Source: Bradyrhizobium sp. 164 | Lineage (GTDB): Bacteria; Pseudomonadota; Alphaproteobacteria; Rhizobiales; Xanthobacteraceae | Reading direction: 5' to 3' | Length of the DNA: 64,000 nt | NCBI RefSeq assembly: GCF_023073715.1 | Contig: NZ_JADPKA010000063.1 | Span: 1-64,000 of the forward strand | Part shown: in pieces, positions 15,423 through 22,889 of the stretch | Position numbering within the stretch: the stretch's first letter is position 1 | Layout: the number at the start of each line of letters is the position of its first letter | Program-made: the position numbers and the translations under genes | The notes under the pieces: generated by a model | Database searches by the model: none | The model's input: the letters and a program-made list of their open reading frames with translations, nothing else | Told to the model about the DNA's origin: nothing

Positions 15423-17039
15423 ATGATCAGGGAATTGATGTCGTCACGCCGCTTCGCGCCGCTGTTCTGGGCGCAATTTTTCTCGGCGCTCAATGACAAC
15501 GTGCTCAAGAACGCACTCGTCATCATCCTGCTTTACAGTGCCGCGACCGGCCACGGCGATGCCCTGGTGACGATCGCAGGCGCCGTCTTCATCTTCCCCT
15601 ATTTCATCCTGTCCGGGCTCGGTGGCCAGCTCGCCGACAAATACGTCAAATCCGTCGTCGCAAGGCGGCTCAAATTCGCCGAGATCTTCGCCGCTTGCTT
15701 TGCGGCCGCCGGCTTCTTCCTGCACTCAGTGCCGCTGCTGTTCGCAGCGCTCGCGCTGTTCGGCATCATCGCCGCCATGTTCGGCCCGGTGAAATACGCC
15801 ATGTTGCCGGACCAGCTCGAGCTCGGCGAGCTCGCGACCGGCAACGCACTGGTCGAAGGCGCAACCTTCATGGCCATCCTGCTCGGCACCGTCGCCGGCG
15901 GCCAGTTCGTGGCCGGCTCCGCGCATATGGGCTGGGTCGCATCGGCCGTGGTCGTGCTGGCCCTGTTGTCCTGGGCCTTCGCCTCCCGCATTCCGGCGAC
16001 CACGCCGTCTGCGCCCGATCTGCCCGTCAGCGCCAATCCCTGGACCTCGACGCTCAGCCTGCTGAGGACCTTGCACGCCGACCATCGGCTGTGGGACCGC
16101 ACCGTGATCGTCTCCTGGTTCTGGCTCGTCGGCGCCATCGTGCTGTCGCTGCTGCCGGCGCTGGTCAAGGACGTCGTGGGCGGCACCGAGGGCGTGGTGA
16201 CGCTGTGTCTTGCGATCTTCGCGATCGGCATCGCCGTCGGCTCGCTGTTCGCCGCCAGCCTCAGCCACGTTCGCCCGAACCTCGCTCTCGTGCCGATCGG
16301 CGCCATCATCATGGGATGTTCTGGCCTCGATCTCGCCTGGGCCATCGGCGTGACCACCAGGGGTCAGGACATCACCGCGGCCGGTTTCGCAACCTCGTTC
16401 GCGGGCTTGCGCATGATGATCGACTTCGTCGCCTTTGCATTCGGCGGTGGCTTGTTTGTCGTTCCCTCATTTGCGGCTGTTCAGGCCTGGTCGGCGCCGT
16501 CCGAGCGCGCCCGCATCATCGCCGCCGGCAACGTGCTGCAGGCGGCCTTCATGGTGGTCGGCTCGCTGTTCGTCGCGCTGTTGCAGGCGGCCGGCCTCCA
16601 TGTCGGCTGGATCTTCTTCGGCCTCGGAGTCGCGAGCTTCGGCGCGGTGTGGTTCGTGCTGACCAAGTGGGGCAAGGAGGGCGTGCGCGACTTCGGCGGA
16701 CTGCTGTTCCGCGCGCTGTTCCGCACCGAAATTCGCGGGCTCGAAAACCTGCCGCCGTCAGGCACGCGCATGCTGATCGCGCCCAACCATGTCAGTCTGA
16801 TCGACGGTCCGCTGCTGCACGCGGTGCTGCCGATCGACGCCAGTTTCGCGGTGGATACCGGCATCTCGAAGGCCTGGTGGGCCAAGCCGTTCCTGCGCGT
16901 GGTCAAGCACTACACCATGGATCCAACCAAGCCACTGGCTGCGCGCGACCTGATCAAGCTCGTCGCCGCCGGTGAGCCGGTCGTGATCTTTCCCGGAAGG
17001 ACGCATCACCGTCTCGGGCTCGCTGATGAAGGTCTATGA
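15423..17039 (+). pseudogene. LplT-PlsC part of a frameshifted acyltransferase fusion
   Basis: This is the first half of a gene that in relatives is a single protein of about 1,130 residues. Residues 1-400 are an MFS transporter of the LplT lysophospholipid-flippase type, starting MSSRRFAPLFWAQFFSALND. Residues about 430-530 begin a PlsC acyltransferase with the NHVSLIDGPLL motif. The second PlsC motif should read VVIFPEGRITV, but here it reads VVIFPGRTHH and the frame ends a few residues later. The cause is one extra G at 16995-16996. Removing it joins this frame to the one at 17026. This is either a real mutation or a base-calling error. Confidence 0.8.
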
Positions 17040-18828
17040 CGGCACCGCGATGATCGCTGACAAGGCCGACGCGGTGGTCGTGCCCGTCCGCATCGAGGGC
17101 GCGCAGCGCTCGCATCTCAGCTATCTCAATAGCAGCCAGATCAAGCGCTCCTGGTTTCCGCGGGTGACGGTCACCATCCTGCCGCCGGTCAAGCTTCCGG
17201 TCGACCCGTCGCTGAAGGGCAAGGCGCGCCGCAACGCCGCCGGCGGCGCGCTTCAGGACGTGATGATCGATGCTCTCGTGAAGAACGCGATGCTCGATCA
17301 GACGCTGTTCGAGGCGCTCGGCCACGCCTATCGCGACCGCGACACCGGCAAGGTCATCGTCGAAGACGCGCTCGGCACCAAGCTGACCTATCGCAAGCTG
17401 ATTCTCGGCGCGCAGGTCTTGAGCCGCAAGCTCGAGGCAGGCACCGCCGCCGGCGAGAATGTCGGCGTGCTGCTGCCGAACTCGGCAGGCGTCGCCGTTG
17501 TCTTCATGGCGTTGCAAAGCATCGGCCGGGTGCCTGCGATGCTCAACTTCTCCGCCGGCCCGGTCAATGTGCTCGCCGCCATGAAGGCGGCGCAGGTCAA
17601 GACCGTGCTGACGTCGAAAGCCTTCATCGACAAGGGCAAGCTCGACAAACTGATGGCGGCGGTCTCCGCAGAGGCGCGAATCATCTATCTCGAGGATGTC
17701 CGCGCCTCGATTGGCGTGGCCGACAAGATCAAGGGCCTGCTCGCAAGCACCGCGCCGCGCGTCACCCGCCAGGCCAACGATCCGGCCGTCGTGCTGTTCA
17801 CGTCGGGCTCGGAAGGAACGCCCAAGGGCGTGGTGCTGTCCCATCGCAACATCCTCGCCAACGCGGCGCAGGCGCTGGCGCGGGTCGACGCCAACGCCAA
17901 CGACAAGGTGTTCAACGTGCTGCCGGTGTTCCACTCCTTCGGGTTGACTGGCGGAATGATGATGCCGTTGCTGGCGGGCATTCCGATCTACATGTACCCC
18001 TCGCCGCTGCATTACCGGATCGTGCCCGAGCTGATCTACCAGACCGGCGCCACCATCCTGTTCGGCACCGACACGTTCCTCACCGGCTATGCACGCTCGG
18101 CGCACGCCTACGACTTCCGCACCCTGCGCCTCGTGATCGCCGGCGCCGAAGCGGTCAAGGACCGGACGCGTCAGGTGTTCATGGAGCGCTACGGCATCCG
18201 CATCCTCGAAGGCTATGGCGTCACCGAGACTGCGCCGGTGCTGGCGATGAACACGCCGATGGCCAACCGTCCGGGCACCGTCGGCCGCCTGTCGCCGCTA
18301 ATGGAAAGCCGGCTGGATCCGGTCCCCGGCATCGAGGACGGCGGTCGCCTCTCGGTGCGCGGACCGAACGTGATGCTCGGATATCTGCGGGCTGAAAATC
18401 CCGGCGTGCTCGAGCCGCTGGCAGAAGGCTGGCACGACACCGGCGACATCGTTTCGATCGACGCGGCCGGCTTCATCACCATCAAAGGCCGCGCCAAGCG
18501 CTTTGCCAAGATCGCGGGCGAAATGGTCTCGCTGTCGGCGGTCGAGAGCATCGCGACGACGCTGTGGCCGCAGGCCGCATCGGTCGCCGTCTCGATCCCG
18601 GACCAGCGCAAAGGCGAGCGCATCGTGCTGCTGACGACGGAGAAGAACGCCGAGCGCAGCGCGATGCAGGCCCAGGCCAAGGCGCTCGGAGCGTCCGAGC
18701 TGACCGTTCCCGCGGCGATCATGGTGGTCGACAAGGTGCCGCTGCTCGGCACCGGCAAGACCGACTATGTCACGGCAACAACAATGGCCCGCGAGCAAGC
18801 GTCGGCACCGGAGCGCGAGGTGGCGTGA
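17026..18828 (+). pseudogene. Aas acyl-ACP synthetase part of the same frameshifted gene
   Basis: The frame continues the interrupted PlsC domain (GSLMKVYDGTAMIADKADAVVVPVRIEG), then enters an acyl-activating enzyme of the AMP-ligase family. Motifs are VVLFTSGSEGTPKGVVLSHRN (ATP loop), ILEGYGVTETAPV, GWHDTGDIVSID and a final LLGTGKTDYV containing the catalytic lysine. Together with the previous frame it would encode a bifunctional lysophospholipid transporter, 2-acyl-phosphoethanolamine acyltransferase and acyl-ACP synthetase that repairs membrane phospholipids. The ATG at 17026 could start a free synthetase domain, but it would begin inside the broken PlsC domain. Confidence 0.82.
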
Positions 18829-18849
18829 CGACCGATCGGGGCAAGCCTC

Positions 18850-19956
18850 TCAAGCGCTGGCTTCGCTACGCCGCTCCTGTGCGTAACGCACCAGCGCCGC
18901 GAAGCGATAGATGCCGTGCACGAACTTGCCATAGGGCATGGTGATGAACAGCGCGAACACCGCGCCGAGATGCAGCGCCAGCAGCGGCCCCATCGCAGAG
19001 GTCTCGCGCAGGAGCAGGAGGGCCATGCCCGTAAGACCCGTCAGGAACAGCATGGCGATGAAGCCCACGTCCATGCCGTAGCGGCTCTCGTCGAGCAACG
19101 CTGGATCGCGGCGCATCTTGGCGGCGAAGAGCCCGATCGGCCCAATGATCAGGCCGATGCCGCCGAGCGTGCCGAGCACGACAGGCAGGTCCCACCACGG
19201 ATAAGGCGCCTCCCGGCCGAGCACATAATGATACAGCGTGGCGACGGACGTCGCCGCAAAGCACAGCAGGAAGCCGTAGAAGGTCAGGTGGTGATAGAGC
19301 TTGCGCCGATCGGTCGGCTTGTCGTCTTCGTTGTAGCAGCCGACGCCGCCGCCATGGAGGTAACGCAGCTCGCCGGCATCGCGGATCGCTTGAAAAATCG
19401 AACCGCCGTCGGCGCGGCCGCCAATCGGCGGACCGATGTCACGCCAGAAGGCGCGCACGCTCAATACGAGCGCGAGGATCGCATAAAGCAAGGCAGCGCT
19501 GAACAGCGCGGCCATCGCGTTATGGGGCATCAGCCTGTAGAACGCGCCGGGTCCGGTGTGCACGCCGAACAGCACGCTGCGGTCGTTCCAAATGGCGAAG
19601 CCGAGGATGAAGACGGCCATGCTGAGCGCGGCGATGATGCTGATGACCAGCCCGTTGCGGGCAAATGTGCCTGATAGCGCCTGCGGCCAGGCATAGGCTG
19701 CGTAGGACTCGGCGCGCACAATTGCCAGCGTCTTCGGAACGTTGACGTTGAATTCGTGCGGCGGCGAGAACTGGCAGTCGACATAGCAGGCGCCGCAGCC
19801 ATGGCAGAGATTGGCGAGATAATTGAGATCGCCGTCGGAGAAGGCGCGGCGCATCTCCATGGCCGGAAACACCGCGCACAGACCCTCGCAATAGCGGCAG
19901 GAATTGCAGACCGTCATCAGACGGTCGGCTTCGTCCAAAATCCTAGTTGCGTGCAT
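18850..19956 (-). CDS. tcuB: TcuB: Fe-S and membrane electron-transfer protein for tricarballylate
   Basis: This protein is thought to reoxidise the FADH2 of TcuA and pass electrons to the membrane quinone pool. Its N-terminal part has two ferredoxin-type clusters: CNSCRYCEGLC at residues 17-27 and CHGCGACYVDC at about 51-61. The remainder has about six membrane helices with conserved histidines (KLYHHLTFYGF, VATLYHYVLG) that probably hold heme or quinone. The length, 368 aa, matches TcuB/CitB relatives. The start overlaps the end of tcuA by 14 bases, so the two are one transcription unit. The transporter gene tcuC is not nearby. Confidence 0.88.
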   Translation of the reverse strand: MHATRILDEADRLMTVCNSCRYCEGLCAVFPAMEMRRAFSDGDLNYLANLCHGCGACYVDCQFSPPHEFNVNVPKTLAIVRAESYAAYAWPQALSGTFARNGLVISIIAALSMAVFILGFAIWNDRSVLFGVHTGPGAFYRLMPHNAMAALFSAALLYAILALVLSVRAFWRDIGPPIGGRADGGSIFQAIRDAGELRYLHGGGVGCYNEDDKPTDRRKLYHHLTFYGFLLCFAATSVATLYHYVLGREAPYPWWDLPVVLGTLGGIGLIIGPIGLFAAKMRRDPALLDESRYGMDVGFIAMLFLTGLTGMALLLLRETSAMGPLLALHLGAVFALFITMPYGKFVHGIYRFAALVRYAQERRSEASA

Positions 19957-21334
19957 GCTTTGCCGCTTCCCGTCCTGCGATCCGCCCGAACACGCTGCCG
20001 ATGGTCATGCCCATGCCGGCGGCATAACCCTTGCCGAGCACGTTGCCGGCCATGATCTCGCCGGCCGCGAACATGTTGGCCGACGGCCTGCCGTCAGCCA
20101 TCAGCATCCGCGCCTCCTTGTTCACGCGCGTGCCGAGATAGGTGAAGGTGATGCCGGGCCGCACCGGATAGGCCAGATAAGGCGGCGTCGCGATCCGGCG
20201 CGCCCAATGGGTTTTCTGCGGCGTGATGCCTTCGGTGCGGCAGTCATCGAGGATGGTGTGATCGAAGGTGCCGGGCCGCACCGCAGCGTTGAATTCGGTG
20301 ATCGTCTTCTCCAGCGCGGCCGGATCGAGATCTAACTTGGCGGCGAGCTCGGTCACCGTCTGCCCGGCGATCGGCGGAAACAGCGTGGGCATGAAGCTCG
20401 TGACCACTGTCGAGTCGAAGATGATGTAGGCGATTTGGTCGGGCTGCGCCGCGACCAGCCGGCCCCAGATCGCGTAGCGCTTCGGCCAGATGTCCTCGCC
20501 TTCATCGTAAAAGCGTTGCGCATGCTTGTTGACGACGATACCGAACACGACGGAGTCATGGCGGGTGATGATGCCGCCGTCGAATTTCGGCGCACGGGCG
20601 TCGATCGCGACCGCATGGCACTGTGTGGGATCGCCGACTTCCTGCACACCCTTATCGAGCAGCATCTTCAGGATCCAGCCGCGGTTATAGGGCGTGCCCC
20701 GGATCAGGAAATTGTCGGCGGCCTCGCCCCAATATTGCTTCAGCCATTCGATGTTGGCCTCGAACCCGCCGGCCGCCGCCACCAGCGAGGTCGCGCGGAT
20801 CTCGATCTCGCCGTTGACCGGCCGCTTAAGGCGGGCGGCGAGGAACATGCCATGCTCGATAACTAGGTCGATGACTTCGGCATCGTACTCGACCTCGACG
20901 CCGAGCTGCTCGGCGGTGAGATAGAGCGCATTCAGCATCGCTCGCCCGCCGCCGAGGAAGAACGAGTTGGTGCGGCCGAGGCTCAGCGTGCCGCCGAGGG
21001 AGGGCTGCCAGCGCACGCCCTGCTCGACGATCCAGTTGAGAATGTCCTTGGACTCCCGGATCATATGACGGGCCAGCACCTCGTCGGTTTGCCCGCCGGT
21101 GACGCGCAGCAGGTCCTCCCAGAACTCCTCCTCGGTGTAGGGGCCGGTCAGGATTTCGGTCGCGGCATCATGGGCGCAGCGCATGTTGCGGGTGTGACGG
21201 GTGTTGCCGCCGCGATAGAATTTTGGCGCCCCCTCGAGCACCAGCACCGACGCCCCACCCCGGCGCGCGGCGATCGCTGCGCACAGAGCGGCATTGCCGC
21301 CGCCGATCACCAGCACATCATATTTGCTGCCCAT
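19943..21334 (-). CDS. tcuA: TcuA: FAD-dependent tricarballylate dehydrogenase
   Basis: This enzyme oxidises tricarballylate to cis-aconitate. It opens with KYDVLVIGGGNAALCAAIAA, the FAD-binding Rossmann motif, followed by VLEGAPKFYRGGNTRHTRN, typical of the fumarate-reductase/TcuA group. A second half includes GRPSANMFAAGEIMAGNVLGKGYAAGMGM, the C-terminal FAD contact. I start at MGSKYD (21334); the longer frame to 21445 runs across the operator. At 463 aa the length fits. It is divergent from a GntR regulator, with a 14-bp palindrome between them. Confidence 0.9.
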   Translation of the reverse strand: MGSKYDVLVIGGGNAALCAAIAARRGGASVLVLEGAPKFYRGGNTRHTRNMRCAHDAATEILTGPYTEEEFWEDLLRVTGGQTDEVLARHMIRESKDILNWIVEQGVRWQPSLGGTLSLGRTNSFFLGGGRAMLNALYLTAEQLGVEVEYDAEVIDLVIEHGMFLAARLKRPVNGEIEIRATSLVAAAGGFEANIEWLKQYWGEAADNFLIRGTPYNRGWILKMLLDKGVQEVGDPTQCHAVAIDARAPKFDGGIITRHDSVVFGIVVNKHAQRFYDEGEDIWPKRYAIWGRLVAAQPDQIAYIIFDSTVVTSFMPTLFPPIAGQTVTELAAKLDLDPAALEKTITEFNAAVRPGTFDHTILDDCRTEGITPQKTHWARRIATPPYLAYPVRPGITFTYLGTRVNKEARMLMADGRPSANMFAAGEIMAGNVLGKGYAAGMGMTIGSVFGRIAGREAAKHARN

Positions 21335-21412
21335 ACCGTCTGCCCGATGGCACGCCAGATTAGAGACAATTGCCGTCAGCGGCCATGTCCAAGCACGACC
21401 GCTGTTGCGTAC

Positions 21413-21426
21413 CTTTGTATACAAAG
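21413..21426. promoter_or_regulatory. palindromic operator, probable GntR site
   Basis: CTTTGTATACAAAG is a perfect 14-base palindrome in the divergent gap between tcuA and the GntR gene. Its TTGTATACAA core has the form bound by FadR-type GntR regulators. A related half-site GATATAC follows directly. Confidence 0.65.
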
Positions 21427-21485
21427 ATATACATAGGCGGCGCAAGCGGCGCGTCGTGCATGGGCAGGATGCGCATCGAGGGACA

Positions 21486-22169
21486 ATGGCCAGACGCCCG
21501 GCAAGGACAGGCGGAACGATCGCGCGCGGCGGTGGTGTCGCGCTGGGCGAAGCGGTGTTCCGTTCGCTCTGCGAGGCGCTTCAGGCCGGCACCTACCGTG
21601 CCGGCGACCGCCTGCGCGAGGAAGAGGTCGCGCAGCGGCTGAAGGTCAGCCGCACCCCGGTTCGCGAAGCCCTGGGACGCCTCGCGGCACGCGGCTTCGT
21701 CGAGCCAGCCGGCGGCCGCGGGCTGATCGTGCGCAACCTCGACATTTCTGAGGTGCTCGAGCTCTACGCCATGCGCGAGATCATGGAAGGCGCCGCTGCG
21801 CGCCTAGCCACCGAACACGCCTCCACCACGGAGATCGACGCGCTCCGCGATATCGAGCAAGCCTTTGTCGAGACCTCCGCCAGCCACGCTGCCGAACTGG
21901 CGCGGCTCAACCGCGCCTTCCACGAGGCGATCTGCCGCGCCGCGCGCAACCGCTATCTCGACAATGCGTCGCGCGAATTGCAGGACTGGATCGCCCTGCT
22001 CGGACTGACCACCTTCACCATGACAGGCCGCCCCAAGACAAGCCACGGCGAGCACCAGGCCATCATCGGCGCTATCGCTGCCCGCGACGGCGACAAGGCC
22101 GAGCAGCTCGCGCGCGCCCATATCCGCGAGGCGCTGCGCTGCCGGCTCAAGCTGCTGCAGAAGCAATAG
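21486..22169 (+). CDS. GntR-family regulator (FCD domain), 227 aa
   Basis: The N-terminal winged helix (about 18-85) reads GEAVFRSLCEALQAGTYRAGDRLREEEVAQRLKVSRTPVREALGRL, the GntR signature. The C-terminal part (about 92-220) is an all-helical FCD ligand domain with the metal or ligand residues RLNRAFHEAICRAA and GEHQAIIGAIAARD. ATG 21486 has GAGGGA upstream. It is divergent from tcuA/tcuB and is therefore the likely sensor of tricarballylate or citrate, taking the place of the LysR-type TcuR found in Salmonella. Confidence 0.87.
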   Translation: MARRPARTGGTIARGGGVALGEAVFRSLCEALQAGTYRAGDRLREEEVAQRLKVSRTPVREALGRLAARGFVEPAGGRGLIVRNLDISEVLELYAMREIMEGAAARLATEHASTTEIDALRDIEQAFVETSASHAAELARLNRAFHEAICRAARNRYLDNASRELQDWIALLGLTTFTMTGRPKTSHGEHQAIIGAIAARDGDKAEQLARAHIREALRCRLKLLQKQ

Positions 22170-22181
22170 GCGCGAGGCGCC

Positions 22182-22655
22182 TCAGGCAATCACGTCCGCG
22201 ACGACTGCCGTCAGAACGTCGCGCACATCAGCCGGCCTCACCCGCACCTGCAAGCCGCGCTGGCCGCCGTTGAGATAAACCTGGTCATGCGCGAGCGCGC
22301 TCCGCTCGAGCACAGTGCGCACCGCCTTCCGCTGCCCGAACGGACTGATACCACCAACCTTGAAGCCAGTCAGGCGCTCGGCCTCTGGCGGCTTCATCAT
22401 CTGCGCCGACTTGCCGCCCGCAGCGATGGCGAGCTTCTTCATGGAGACTTCCTGGTTGGACGGGACGATCACGCAGACCGGCTTGCCGTCAACCACCGCC
22501 ATCAGCGTCTTCAACATGCGCGCCGGGTCTTCACCGAGCGCGGAGGCGGCCTGGAGCCCGATGCTCTCGGCGTCGGGATCGTAGTCGTAAGTGTGGAGGG
22601 TGAAGGCAACTCCGGCGGATTCAAGCGCCCGCGTGGCTGGGGTGGCTTTGGACAT
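22182..22655 (-). CDS. ybaK: Cys-tRNA(Pro) deacylase YbaK
   Basis: This is a trans-editing enzyme that hydrolyses Cys wrongly attached to tRNA(Pro). It has the compact YbaK fold: ATRALESAGVAFTLHTYDYD at the start, LGEDPARMLKTLMAVVDGKP, NQEVSMKKLAIAAGGKSAQM with the catalytic lysine region, and TGFKVGGISPFGQRK with the GG-SPFG motif. Its length of 157 aa is standard. It is convergent with the GntR gene, 12 bases apart. Confidence 0.93.
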   Translation of the reverse strand: MSKATPATRALESAGVAFTLHTYDYDPDAESIGLQAASALGEDPARMLKTLMAVVDGKPVCVIVPSNQEVSMKKLAIAAGGKSAQMMKPPEAERLTGFKVGGISPFGQRKAVRTVLERSALAHDQVYLNGGQRGLQVRVRPADVRDVLTAVVADVIA

Positions 22656-22671
22656 CAGTCACATTTACCAC

Positions 22672-22853
22672 CGTCATTGCGAGGAGCGAAGCGTTGTGGG
22701 GGAGCCGTCAGCACGCCGGCCGAGCACCACTGGGGGCCCGGCGTAGCTTCGCGGAGACGGGACCGGGTGATCCAGTACTCCGAGACGACTGTGATCAAAC
22801 CGATGGGCCGCGGCGTACTGGATGCCCCGCCTTCGCGGAGCATGACACTGATT
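22672..22853. repeat. dispersed intergenic repeat with inverted arms
   Basis: The segment starts with CGTCATTGCGAGGAGCGAAG, a repeat unit common in Bradyrhizobium and relatives. It then contains ATCCAGTAC (22770-22778) and its exact inverse GTACTGGAT (22815-22823), followed by CGCCTTCGCGG. The arms would form a large hairpin. It fills the gap between ybaK and the FDH operon. Confidence 0.6.
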
Positions 22854-22889
22854 TGGGAGCAGCCCGAGCGATCGTATCGCGGCTCTCCC

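Noticed and set aside
15066..15526. Minus-strand frame with MSDCRATTVAGLLRRLDSSD
   Set aside because: It looks partly protein-like but runs antisense into the 14799-15065 gene and has no ribosome-binding site or known domain.
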